This document shows, piece by piece, positions 38,201 through 44,970 of a stretch of DNA of 64,000 nt; the first letter of the stretch is position 1, and every line of letters starts with the position of its first letter. The DNA is taken from assembly GCF_030272695.1 (NCBI RefSeq), contig NZ_JARFYN010000022.1, positions 1-64,000 on the forward strand. Reading direction: 5' to 3'. Under the pieces are notes generated by a model. That model did no database searches. It was not told where the DNA came from and was given only the letters and a program-made list of their open reading frames with translations. The translations under genes and the position numbers were made by a program. This DNA comes from Martinezella calliandrae (GTDB lineage: Bacteria > Pseudomonadota > Alphaproteobacteria > Rhizobiales > Rhizobiaceae).

Positions 38201-38931
38201 ATCGCTGCGGCCGCCGTACCGGTAGATGCGCTAGCACCGAGGCTTGCCGTTGGATCGAGACTACCGGCTGCGGTCTCGACGACGAAGAGTAGATGCAAGG
38301 CAGGGATTTCCGACAGCTTGCCGACGGCGGCGGGCAGATAGCCACGGCCTGTCGGGATCGGTCGCTTGATCAGCCTCTCCGCCTGGGCGCCCGCCATGGT
38401 CGTCAACATCCTCGCGGTCTGCGACGTGACACCAAGGCTATCGAAGCGTGCCGAAGCCGCGATGACCTCGCCGTCGCGCCCGATCACGGCCATATGCGTA
38501 TCGGGATCGTCGAAACCGTCGATCATCCGTTTCGCGCTCTCGATTGCGGCCAGCGGCTTGGAGGAGACCGGAGACGAAAACAGGATCGCCTCTTCGCTTG
38601 CCTGCACCCGAACGAGTTCGACCGCGGCAATGACGACCGCGCGCTGGAAGCCCGAGGCCATGCGGATCAGGAAAGTGCGCTGATCGCCGCCGGCGCCAAG
38701 TCCGCGTGCCGTCGCCTGGATCTGCCGGAAGGAGACGTCGCCGGGTTTCGGTCCTTGGTCGAGGAAATCATAGATGACATCGTAGCCGAAGAGATTGGCG
38801 CCGGCGCCATTGGCCCAAAGCACCCGATCCATGCCGGTCGAAAACAGCACCACGGCTTCGCCGCGTGCAAAACGCTCCCGAACGCGGGGGTGCACGGCAA
38901 TGTCAATGAATGGGTACTGAATTGCGGGCAT
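35236..38931 (-). CDS. cbrA: CbrA/PdhS-type PAS sensor histidine kinase
   Basis: A 1231-residue soluble hybrid-free histidine kinase. The C-terminal kinase core has an H-box FLARVSHEIRTPLNAIIGF (His near residue 1005), N-box LNILSNAIRFTPSGG, G1 RIRDTGVGM and G2 GDGTGLGLPLTKAM. PAS-like domains are placed at about residues 395-510, 740-820 and 865-985. A long acidic, alanine/glutamate-rich linker (about 240-380 and 520-720) is probably disordered. No membrane segments are evident. The identification as CbrA rests on size, domain order and its position next to the phasin gene, as in S. meliloti. There CbrA belongs to the DivJ/PleC/PdhS family that controls DivK and CtrA during the cell cycle. 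The response regulator is not encoded here. Confidence 0.85.
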   Translation of the reverse strand: MPAIQYPFIDIAVHPRVRERFARGEAVVLFSTGMDRVLWANGAGANLFGYDVIYDFLDQGPKPGDVSFRQIQATARGLGAGGDQRTFLIRMASGFQRAVVIAAVELVRVQASEEAILFSSPVSSKPLAAIESAKRMIDGFDDPDTHMAVIGRDGEVIAASARFDSLGVTSQTARMLTTMAGAQAERLIKRPIPTGRGYLPAAVGKLSEIPALHLLFVVETAAGSLDPTASLGASASTGTAAAAIEPEAEEARTELETATAEETPVPDAAPIAEVPSPDVIDAAADIEEVEDARENSGAVHEETHPQSDATGKAIDALVMMDSATPEQIEAAAHADELLPDVDDDLLVSGGEGPVERADAIAEPVVAKAVAPAAEVGQPEGFTFKRSGRATRFVWRIDAEGRFSEVSREFAEAVGPHATKVTGVAFADIAKHFNLDPDGKIAELLARRDTWSGRTIYWPVEKTSLMVPVDLAALPTYTRSRDFDGFRGFGVVRLSDAIEDPMKLGLTLGGEEERAPSTPRVAEEPVAETAAPTSAEEAPHSPPGESVAEGKVAAHEAGPEAAEPAPKNEEPPALKIAQTPNRRESDKVIQLHQRRPLTLSGLSLSEQAAFREIARQLEPFGKRAEPPADQPEAMEQSEEVANISPQPNAADDVLSDAVETPGDGDAAEGRPESDETTQSEPDMTAPLAETEKPEEVATPDFEESKFSGEPEQDFDPLDVLSTAIAPRVKMRDGLSAEIVDQLPLAILVHAGDRLIHGNPEFLRLTGYESLTDLEHVGGLDALLQRHDLEGKTERPGTMMVVRADDTLVPVNARLQSIRWEDGTALMLALMPLDKSETSTPPSEPVPEEARPERMVEKLAKLQVEIEELHSTLETATDGVIIIGQEGEIRSMNRSASALFNYDEQETRGKPFVILFAHESQKAVLDYLAGLSGHGVASVLNDGREVIGREASGGFVPLFMTMGRLNSSNGYCAVIRDITQWKRTEEELRNAKRAAETANAHKTDFLARVSHEIRTPLNAIIGFSDMMAGERFGPIGHSRYIEYATDIGRSGRHVLDIVNDLLDISKIEAGEMDLEFSSVGLNEAIAEAVSLVQPQANSQRVIIRTALSQAVPNVVADLRSIKQIALNILSNAIRFTPSGGQIVVSTSYEGNGSVVMRIRDTGVGMTRSELEQAMKPFRQVSTNARKRGDGTGLGLPLTKAMVDANRATFSINSAPNEGTLVEITFPSPRVLAN

Positions 38932-39047
38932 GTTCCGACCTGCTTTGCGGGCGTGATCGCCTCTCTTGCTTTAACGCTTTATTAATAACGGCGCCCCGGT
39001 TTCAGGTCCAGCGAAGGGCCAGGTTTTTGACTGGCAGGGTTAACGCG

Positions 39048-39062
39048 TTGTGCGTCGCACAA
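39048..39062. promoter_or_regulatory. TTGTGC-N3-GCACAA palindrome upstream of phaP
   Basis: TTGTGCGTCGCACAA has seven-base arms (TTGTGCG/CGCACAA) around one T. It sits just upstream of the phaP -35. A degenerate copy, TGTTGCAATGCACAA, at 39066-39080 overlaps that -35. This is the arrangement expected for PhaR-type repression of a phasin gene, but binding is inferred. Confidence 0.55.
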
Positions 39063-39067
39063 AGATG

Positions 39068-39096
39068 TTGCAATGCACAATTATCTATATTATATA
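39068..39096 (+). promoter_or_regulatory. phaP promoter
   Basis: TTGCAA (39068-39073), a 17-bp spacer, then TATATA (39091-39096). The start codon of phaP is 59 bp further on. It is the clearest housekeeping-type promoter in the window. Confidence 0.6.
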
Positions 39097-39154
39097 AAGC
39101 TCATTCATTTCACCAAGGGCGCCTCCGAGTAGGGCCCCACATAGGAGCGCAAGC

Positions 39155-39604
39155 ATGGCTACTGTAAAGAAAGACGACGTTTTTTCAACGGCTGCATTCG
39201 ACCCGTCCAAGCTCTCGGAATCCTTCCGCGACTTCGCGGAAAAGGGTGCTGCACAGTCCAAGGAAGCCTTCGCCAAGATGAAGACGGCCGCCGAAGAAGC
39301 CGGCAAGACCGTTGAAGCCACCGTGCAGACCGCACAGGCTGGCTCAGTGGAAATCGGCCTCAAGGCCATCGACGTCCTGCGCACCAATGCCGAAAGCTCG
39401 CTGGCGCACATGGAAGCCTTGCTTCGCGTCAAGTCCGTCGCCGAACTCTTCGAACTGCAGACCTCCTTCATCCGCAAGCAGGCTGAAGTGACCGTCGAGC
39501 AGGCCAAGTCCATCCAGGAAACCACGAAGAAGGTCGCCGAAAAGCTGGCAAAGCCGGCCAAGGACGCTGCCGAAAAGGCAATGGCCTCATTCAAGGCTGC
39601 TTAA
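39155..39604 (+). CDS. phaP1: Phasin
   Basis: A 149-residue alpha-helical protein of the phasin_2 type. It has an Ala/Lys/Glu-rich amphipathic pattern throughout, with FAEKGAAQSKEAFAKMKTAAE and a C-terminal KKVAEKLAKPAKDAAEKAM. Phasins coat polyhydroxybutyrate granules. The gene is preceded by a strong promoter and two TTGTGC-type palindromes and followed by a terminator, so it is a single-gene unit. Gene order with cbrA matches S. meliloti phaP1. It is functionally linked to the acetoacetyl-CoA synthetase gene at 29134. Confidence 0.9.
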   Translation: MATVKKDDVFSTAAFDPSKLSESFRDFAEKGAAQSKEAFAKMKTAAEEAGKTVEATVQTAQAGSVEIGLKAIDVLRTNAESSLAHMEALLRVKSVAELFELQTSFIRKQAEVTVEQAKSIQETTKKVAEKLAKPAKDAAEKAMASFKAA

Positions 39605-39626
39605 TTTCCAGAAGCCTCCCAAGGCC

Positions 39627-39672
39627 AAACGTCTCGCTTTCAGGTAAAGCACCGAAAGCGGGACGTTTTAGT
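39627..39672 (+). terminator. Intrinsic terminator of phaP
   Basis: AAACGTCTCGCTTTC (39627-39641) pairs over 15 bp with GAAAGCGGGACGTTT (39654-39668, one G-U), followed by TTAGTTT. From 39673 to 40129 I see no gene or clear signal. Confidence 0.85.
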
Positions 39673-40129
39673 TTCGGGGCATGGAACATCCGCTGCGCGT
39701 TTGTTCGGGTACAGCGCGCCGTTAGCTGCATCCTACTGTTGTCGGTGGTATTATTGGGCGTGCGTCATCCAATGGAGGCCGTCAACTATCGCGAAAATAC
39801 TGGGCGAAAATTCGCCCCTCTCACCAAAGGGCGCGGCTTCTAAAAGCGACCATCTAGCGATCGACACGTCTCTTGGACGCAACTTAAATATGCACTCATA
39901 TTTGTCGCTCTGGCCGCCGCACTCTTGACCCTGTCAATAGCCTAACTGGGTTGAAGGTCGCCTCTTGCGGCACACGTTGCCGTGAACTCCTTCACTGCGA
40001 CTGATGACATTTGTTTTCGAATTCCGCTAAGCGTTTTGCCCAGCCTTTTTCACATTGCGGGGAGATAGGACTTGAAATAATTTCAAAGTCCTCGTATGTG
40101 ACCCCCGTTCCCGTGGCAACGCGGCATGT

Positions 40130-40206
40130 GCGGTTGTAGCTCAGTTGGTTAGAGCGCAGGTTTGTGGCACCTGAGGTCGGTGGTTCGAGACCACCCAACC
40201 GTACCA
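40130..40206 (+). tRNA. tRNA-His (GTG)
   Basis: A 77-nt cloverleaf with encoded CCA. Acceptor GCGGTTG pairs with CAACCGT (terminal G-U), the anticodon stem-loop CAGGT-TTGTGGC-ACCTG carries anticodon GTG, and the T-arm is GGTGG-TTCGAGA-CCACC. The base before position 1 is T and the discriminator is A73. It therefore lacks the encoded G-1 and C73 normal for tRNA-His, as known for alphaproteobacteria. Confidence 0.97.
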
Positions 40207-40328
40207 TTTCCACAAAAATCAAGAGGTTCTGGTTGTCCGACGCTGTCCGGACTTGTCTCTGTCGGTTCGGACATTTCGCGCCGGTCGCCAACGCTTGTGG
40301 CACCCGCGGCGTCGCACTCTGCTGCGGT

Positions 40329-40481
40329 CTATTTCTTATCCGCTGGCTTCTTTGTGACATGTCCCGGCGAAATCGGGTCGCTGGCGGGAAAGGTTTCCTC
40401 AAGCGCTTCCTCGAGATAGTCGTCTTGTTCCTTGATTTCTTTTTCGGTCAGTTCCGATTGCTTTTTCGTTTTCTCGCTCAT
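40329..40481 (-). CDS. Small conserved-type hypothetical protein
   Basis: A 50-residue highly charged protein beginning MSEKTKKQSELTEKEIK. It has a central LEEALEETFPASDPIS motif that I recall from small uncharacterised alphaproteobacterial proteins. It is too short for usual ORF cut-offs. The sequence before ATG 40481 has AAGGGAG at a good distance. No signal peptide or membrane helix is seen. It lies downstream of and antisense to the tRNA-His transcript direction. Function unknown. Confidence 0.65.
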   Translation of the reverse strand: MSEKTKKQSELTEKEIKEQDDYLEEALEETFPASDPISPGHVTKKPADKK

Positions 40482-40652
40482 GGTGCAACTCCCTTGGTGT
40501 TCTCAAATATCTAGAAGATCGCAGGTGCTTGTCCAGCGTCGGTCACCTGGAAGGCGCACCGCGCGCCTCTTGGGCGAACCGAAGACGTTCTTGGAACGCA
40601 TTCCGCGACACCATCATGGCCGGGCCGCTGGGTGGCCGACAGGAATTCATGT

Positions 40653-40677
40653 GGAACCGCGCCTGCTCCCGACCGTT
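40653..40677 (+). promoter_or_regulatory. EcfG/RpoE2-type general stress promoter
   Basis: GGAAC (40653-40657), a 16-bp spacer, then CGTT (40674-40677). This exactly matches the alphaproteobacterial general stress sigma consensus. The Pro-rich small protein starts 36 bp downstream. The regulator (EcfG) is not encoded in this window. Confidence 0.55.
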
Positions 40678-40712
40678 CCCCAAGATCAACAACAAAACGG
40701 AAGGAACTGCCC

Positions 40713-40982
40713 ATGTCCGTGCCACGCGACCCGATTCCAGAAAAGCCACCGATGCCCGGTCCCGGCTGGACACCGGAGCCGCCGATAGAGGAGCCGGATC
40801 CCGACAGGCTGCCGGACGAGATGCCCGTCCCCAATCCCGACGAGAACGAAGATCCGCCGAAGCATGCCTACGTCGGAGATAGCTTCACAAAAACATCCGC
40901 CTTTCCTCGCTCACCAGCTCCTGCAAAAAGTCCGCGACAGTGCGCACCCGCACCAGATCGCGGGCGCTTTCGTGATAGATAG
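40713..40982 (+). CDS. Small proline-rich acidic protein, probable stress gene
   Basis: An 89-residue ORF beginning MSVPRDPIPEKPPMPGPGW, with repeated Pro-Glu-Pro and Pro-Asp units up to about residue 52. The rest reads differently and overlaps the 3' end of the convergent LysR gene by 98 bp. The start has a GGAAGGAAC site and the gene lies behind a perfect EcfG-type promoter, which supports it being expressed. The sequence is probably disordered. The true protein may once have ended near residue 52; the extension could be a lost stop. Function unknown. Confidence 0.55.
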   Translation: MSVPRDPIPEKPPMPGPGWTPEPPIEEPDPDRLPDEMPVPNPDENEDPPKHAYVGDSFTKTSAFPRSPAPAKSPRQCAPAPDRGRFRDR

Positions 40983-41772
40983 TCCAATAGGCGCGTTTGA
41001 TCGAGATATCAGGCAGGATGCGGGTCAGCTCCGGAAATTGCAGGGCGATGTAGTCGTGCAGGATGCCGATACCGGCGCCGGAGCGCACAGCCTCCGTCTG
41101 GCCGATGGCGGTGGAGATTTCGAACGACGCATCCCAGCTACGCATGATCTCGCCGGAGAAATTCAGCGAGGCGGTGAAGATCAGGTCTTCGACATAGCCG
41201 ATGCGTGGATGCAATTTCAGCCCCTCGACGCTGTCGGGCAGGCCCGCCCGGTCGAGATAGGCCTTCGACGCGTAAAGGCCGAGCGTGTAGTCCGTCAGCT
41301 TGGACGAGACCAGGCGACCCTGTTCCGGACGTTCGAGGGTGATGGCGATATCGGCCTCGCGCTGGGATAGTGAGAAGGAGCGGGGCACCGGCACGAGCTG
41401 GATGCGCAGTTCCGGATACCGCGCAATCAGCCGTCCCAAACGGGGCGCAAGGAAGGAGACGCCGAAACCATCGGGTGCGCCGATGCGCACCGTACCGGTA
41501 ATGGCGCTGTCGAGATGGCCGACGCTTGCCTGGGCGCGCAGCATTTCCGTTTCCATGCGTTCGGCCGCATGCAGAAAGATCTCGCCCTCGGAGGTCAGGT
41601 CGCAGCCATTGGTCCGACGCACCAGCAGCCGCGTCTTCAGCCGCTCCTCCAGCGTCGTCACCCGCCGGGAGAGCGTCGCGTGGTTGACACCAAGTCGTTT
41701 CGAGGCCGCAAGGATCTGTCCCGTGCGGGCGACGGCGAGGAACATGCGGACATCATCCCAATCCATATGCAC
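40885..41772 (-). CDS. LysR-family regulator next to mmsA
   Basis: A 295-residue LysR-type regulator. The N-terminal HTH is within WDDVRMFLAVARTGQILAAS and the recognition part HATLSRRVTTLE. The effector domain begins near residue 90 (TGTVRIGAPDGFGVSFLAP). Divergent transcription from mmsA, with 106 bp between, suggests it controls mmsA. ATG 41766 (MDWDD) is an alternative to 41772. The intergenic region contains ATTTG-TG-CAAAT at 41821-41832, a possible LysR-type site. Confidence 0.88.
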   Translation of the reverse strand: MHMDWDDVRMFLAVARTGQILAASKRLGVNHATLSRRVTTLEERLKTRLLVRRTNGCDLTSEGEIFLHAAERMETEMLRAQASVGHLDSAITGTVRIGAPDGFGVSFLAPRLGRLIARYPELRIQLVPVPRSFSLSQREADIAITLERPEQGRLVSSKLTDYTLGLYASKAYLDRAGLPDSVEGLKLHPRIGYVEDLIFTASLNFSGEIMRSWDASFEISTAIGQTEAVRSGAGIGILHDYIALQFPELTRILPDISIKRAYWTIYHESARDLVRVRTVADFLQELVSEERRMFL

Positions 41773-41820
41773 ATCCAGGACTTTAATTTCTGCACAACGG
41801 TTGCTTATAACAGCTCATTG

Positions 41821-41832
41821 ATTTGTGCAAAT
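41821..41832. promoter_or_regulatory. Possible LysR-type operator at mmsA
   Basis: ATTTGTGCAAAT has inverted arms ATTTG/CAAAT around TG, located 47 bp before the mmsA start. A related half-site, TGCACAA, occurs near 41790. It fits the T-N11-A style of LysR regulators only loosely. Confidence 0.3.
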
Positions 41833-41878
41833 TGAAGTGCCATCCTGTATTCATTCCAGAAAGCGAGGAGGCAAATCC

Positions 41879-43375
41879 ATGCGTGAGATCGGTCATTTCA
41901 TCGGCGGTAAGCATGTCGCTGGCACCAGCGGCCGCACGAGCAACGTTTACAATCCGGCAACCGGCGAAGTTCAGGCAACGGTCGCGCTCGCCGATGTCGC
42001 CGACATCCGCGCCGCCGTCGAAAACGCCAAGGCCGCGCAGCCGAAATGGGCCGCCACCAATCCGCAGCGTCGCGCCCGCGTTTTCTTCAAGTTCGTTGAG
42101 CTTTTGAACCAGCATATGGACGAGTTGGCGACGATGCTCTCCAGGGAGCATGGCAAGACGGTCGAAGATTCCAAGGGCGATGTCATCCGCGGCTTGGAAG
42201 TCTGCGAATTCGTCTGCGGCATCCCGCACCTGCAGAAGGGTGAGTTCACTGAAGGCGCCGGCCCGGCGATCGACATGTATTCCATCCGCCAGCCGGTTGG
42301 TGTCGGCGCCGGCATCACGCCGTTCAATTTCCCGGCGATGATCCCGATGTGGATGTTCGCGCCGGCGATCGCCTGCGGCAACGCTTTCATCCTGAAGCCG
42401 TCCGAGCGCGATCCGTCTGTGCCGATCCGTCTTGCCGAACTGATGATCGAAGCCGGTCTGCCGGCAGGCATCCTCAACGTCGTCAACGGTGACAAGGCCG
42501 CCGTCGACGCCATCCTGACCGATCCGGATATCGCTGCTGTTTCCTTCGTCGGTTCAACGCCGATCGCCCGCTACGTCTATGGCACGGCTGCGATGAACGG
42601 CAAGCGCGCCCAATGCTTTGGCGGCGCCAAGAACCACATGATCATCATGCCGGATGCCGACATGGATCAGGCCGTCAACGCCCTGATGGGCGCGGGCTAC
42701 GGTTCAGCTGGCGAGCGTTGCATGGCGATTTCCGTCGCCGTCCCAGTCGGTGAAGACACGGCCAATCGGCTGGTCGACAGGCTGGTTCCGAAGATCGAGT
42801 CGCTGCGCATCGGGCCTTACACAGATGACAAGGCCGATATGGGTCCGCTCGTCACCAAGGATGCCTATAACCGTGTCAACAGCCTGATCGATCGCGGCGT
42901 CGACGAGGGCGCCAAGCTCGTCGTCGACGGTCGTGGCTTCAAGCTGCAAGGTTATGAGGACGGCTATTTCGTCGGCGGCAGCCTGTTCGACCATGTCAAA
43001 CCCGACATGGATATCTACAAGACTGAAATCTTTGGGCCCGTTCTCTCGGTTGTCCGCGCCAAGAACTACGAAGAAGCGCTCGACCTGCCGATGAAGCATG
43101 AATACGGCAATGGCGTCGCGATCTATACCCGCGACGGCGATGCTGCCCGCGATTTCGCCTCGCGCATCAACATCGGCATGATCGGCGTCAATGTGCCGAT
43201 CCCGGTTCCGCTCGCTTACCACTCCTTCGGCGGCTGGAAGTCGTCGAGCTTTGGCGATCTCAACCAGCACGGCACGGATTCGATAAAGTTCTGGACCCGC
43301 ACCAAGACGATCACCGCCCGCTGGCCGTCCGGCATCAAGGATGGCGCCGAATTCGTCATGCCGACGATGAAGTGA
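41879..43375 (+). CDS. mmsA: Methylmalonate-semialdehyde dehydrogenase (CoA-acylating)
   Basis: A 498-residue aldehyde dehydrogenase of the MmsA/IolA type. The start is ATG 41879 after GAGGAGG; the longer frame from 41825 lacks homology. NAD-binding GSTPIARYVYG and the catalytic cysteine in GERCMAIS (Cys281) are in place. The N-terminal REIGHFIGGKHV is typical for this subfamily. It converts methylmalonate semialdehyde to propionyl-CoA, or malonate semialdehyde to acetyl-CoA, in valine and myo-inositol catabolism. It is divergent from a LysR regulator and ends before a terminator at 43401. No other inositol genes are nearby, so a valine role is as likely. Confidence 0.93.
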   Translation: MREIGHFIGGKHVAGTSGRTSNVYNPATGEVQATVALADVADIRAAVENAKAAQPKWAATNPQRRARVFFKFVELLNQHMDELATMLSREHGKTVEDSKGDVIRGLEVCEFVCGIPHLQKGEFTEGAGPAIDMYSIRQPVGVGAGITPFNFPAMIPMWMFAPAIACGNAFILKPSERDPSVPIRLAELMIEAGLPAGILNVVNGDKAAVDAILTDPDIAAVSFVGSTPIARYVYGTAAMNGKRAQCFGGAKNHMIIMPDADMDQAVNALMGAGYGSAGERCMAISVAVPVGEDTANRLVDRLVPKIESLRIGPYTDDKADMGPLVTKDAYNRVNSLIDRGVDEGAKLVVDGRGFKLQGYEDGYFVGGSLFDHVKPDMDIYKTEIFGPVLSVVRAKNYEEALDLPMKHEYGNGVAIYTRDGDAARDFASRINIGMIGVNVPIPVPLAYHSFGGWKSSSFGDLNQHGTDSIKFWTRTKTITARWPSGIKDGAEFVMPTMK

Positions 43376-43400
43376 TGTCCGTCGATACCGCCTGATACGC

Positions 43401-43436
43401 ACCGCCGCCCAATGCAGATTGGGCGGCGGTTTTTTG
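43401..43436 (+). terminator. Intrinsic terminator of mmsA
   Basis: ACCGCCGCCCAAT (43401-43413) pairs over 13 bp with ATTGGGCGGCGGT (43418-43430), followed by six T. Very strong. Confidence 0.9.
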
Positions 43437-43519
43437 TTGCGGTTATTTCCTGCGGAGTCATCTTGCCGGAGGGTGCGTTTTGTTTTAGAACAAAACGAGA
43501 ACAACTGGAGGACGGTGCG

Positions 43520-43864
43520 ATGTCCGCGACCTATCAGATCGACTATCTCGAATTTCCATCGACCGACGGGTTGAAGACCCGGCGCTTTTTCGAGGAAGCC
43601 TTCGAATGGAGCTTCGTCAGCTATGGGCCGACCTATCATGCCATCGAGGCCGCCGGCATCGACGCCGGCATCCAGGGCAACGCCGCAGAGGCCACCGACG
43701 CGCCGCTTCCCGTCGTGCGCACGACGGATCTTGAAGCGGCTCAGCGCGCCGTCGAACTCGCCGGCGGCGTCGTCACCCGCCCCGCCTTCAACTTCCCGGG
43801 CGGTCGGCGCTTTCATTTCCGTGAGCCTGGCGGCTGCGAGATGGCGGTCTGGGTTTCGGCATGA
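43520..43864 (+). CDS. VOC-family (glyoxalase-like) protein
   Basis: A 114-residue single-domain vicinal-oxygen-chelate protein. It has the ordered beta-alpha-beta pattern IDYLEFPSTDGLKTRRFFEEAF and a C-terminal FHFREPGGCEMAVWV. ATG 43520 follows CTGGAGG by seven bases. The frame is open back to 43412 through the mmsA terminator, which is not plausible. Such domains occur in glyoxalase I, bleomycin-resistance and dioxygenase proteins. The metal ligands and substrate cannot be assigned. From 43865 to 44148 there is no convincing gene except the rirA promoter. Confidence 0.8.
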   Translation: MSATYQIDYLEFPSTDGLKTRRFFEEAFEWSFVSYGPTYHAIEAAGIDAGIQGNAAEATDAPLPVVRTTDLEAAQRAVELAGGVVTRPAFNFPGGRRFHFREPGGCEMAVWVSA

Positions 43865-44076
43865 CTCTCGCTGCAAGCGGCTTATCGGAATCGGCGATCA
43901 TTCCGGTACCAGCATGCTGTCGACCCATCTGGCACGCCGGAACGCAAACGCGCTATCCTCGATTGCGCCAGGAAGCCGCGGACGGGGCGGGGAGCGACCG
44001 ATACGTATTTGCCGAATCCCGACTGACGGCCGACACTCCATCAGAATAACGTGAATGTGATTTTCATCTTTTGGAA

Positions 44077-44105
44077 TTGTTCAAAACTACGAAAGGCACT
44101 ATATA
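44077..44105 (+). promoter_or_regulatory. rirA promoter
   Basis: TTGTTC (44077-44082), a 17-bp spacer and TATATA (44100-44105). The rirA start follows 43 bp later. I see no TGA-N9-TCA iron-responsive operator at this promoter. Confidence 0.5.
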
Positions 44106-44148
44106 GCAGTCGGACCGTCCTATGCGGCCTTGATTCCAGGAGATCGGC

Positions 44149-44637
44149 ATGCGCTTGACCAAGCAGACCAACTACGCAGTGCGCATGCTCATGTATTGCG
44201 CCGCCAATGAAGGCCACTTGAGTCGTATCCCGGAAATCGCCAAAGCTTATGGTGTTTCCGAGCTGTTTTTGTTCAAAATCTTGCAGCCGCTGACCAAGGC
44301 CGGTCTCGTAGAAACCGTGCGTGGCCGCAATGGCGGCGTGCGTCTCGGCAAGCCGGCGACCGATATCAGCCTGTTCGACGTTGTCCGGGTGACCGAAGAT
44401 AGTTTCGCGATGGCCGAATGCTTCGAGGAAGGTGTCGTCGAATGTCCGCTGGTCGATAGCTGTGGTTTGAATTCGGCGCTACGCAAGGCGCTCAATGCCT
44501 TTTTCGACGTGCTAATGGAATATTCGATCGACGACCTCGTCAAGGCCCGTCCGCAGATCAATTTCCTGCTCGGTCTGACAGATGACGATCACAGGGCGAT
44601 TGCCAAGAAGCCTGCGATCGCAGCGCCGGCAGCCTGA
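44149..44637 (+). CDS. rirA: Iron-responsive regulator RirA (Rrf2 family)
   Basis: A 162-residue Rrf2-family regulator. The N-terminal MRLTKQTNYAVRMLMYCAAN and the winged HTH to about residue 65 agree with my recollection of RirA of Rhizobium. The iron-sulfur cluster cysteines are at positions 91, 99 and 105 (in ECFEEG and ECPLVDSC), exactly the RirA set. RirA represses iron-uptake genes when iron is plentiful and binds DNA with its [4Fe-4S] cluster intact; it is the main iron regulator of rhizobia in place of Fur. The neighbouring dpp operon follows the S. meliloti order. A terminator follows at 44660. Confidence 0.95.
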   Translation: MRLTKQTNYAVRMLMYCAANEGHLSRIPEIAKAYGVSELFLFKILQPLTKAGLVETVRGRNGGVRLGKPATDISLFDVVRVTEDSFAMAECFEEGVVECPLVDSCGLNSALRKALNAFFDVLMEYSIDDLVKARPQINFLLGLTDDDHRAIAKKPAIAAPAA

Positions 44638-44659
44638 CCCTAAATATGCGCAGTTTTCC

Positions 44660-44695
44660 ATCCGCGGTCGCTTGAAGCGTCCGCGGATTTTTGTT
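44660..44695 (+). terminator. Intrinsic terminator of rirA
   Basis: ATCCGCGG (44660-44667) pairs with CCGCGGAT (44681-44688), extended inside by CGC/GCG around TTGAA, and is followed by TTTTTGTTT. Confidence 0.85.
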
Positions 44696-44837
44696 TGTAA
44701 CGTGAGGTAGTCCTGCGGCAAGCTAATAGTATTTTCGAAGAGGTAAGGGTAAAATTATCCCAATTGCGTCTAAAAGGGACGCGATTTCGATAGAATGTTA
44801 CCAATCCAGGACCATTTTTGTCTGAAAATTTCCAAAC

Positions 44838-44850
44838 TCCAAAATTTGGA
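44838..44850. promoter_or_regulatory. TCCAAA-A-TTTGGA palindrome upstream of dppA
   Basis: A perfect 13-bp palindrome 121 bp before the dppA start, inside an AT-rich stretch that also repeats TTTCCAAA and TTTGGAAA. Candidate operator of the dpp operon; the regulator is unknown. Confidence 0.4.
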
Positions 44851-44970
44851 AAAATTTTAGGCGGCGCGTGTTGCTTTCACACATTAAATAGCGTTCCATC
44901 GGCGCGATCCGGATGGGAACCTATGGGGAACCACGGTTTCAAAAGAAGAACAAACCTGGGAAACGATATC

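Noticed and set aside
39701..39928. 75-residue ORF after the phasin terminator
   Set aside because: Cysteine/tryptophan-rich with no domain pattern or start signal; treated as non-coding.
39992..40402. 136-residue minus-strand ORF containing RLGGLEPPTSG and RSNQLSY
   Set aside because: This is the classic false ORF made by translating the antisense strand of a tRNA gene; it covers tRNA-His.
43861..44049. 62-residue ORF between the VOC gene and rirA
   Set aside because: It starts inside the VOC stop region without a good site, and its composition is not convincing.
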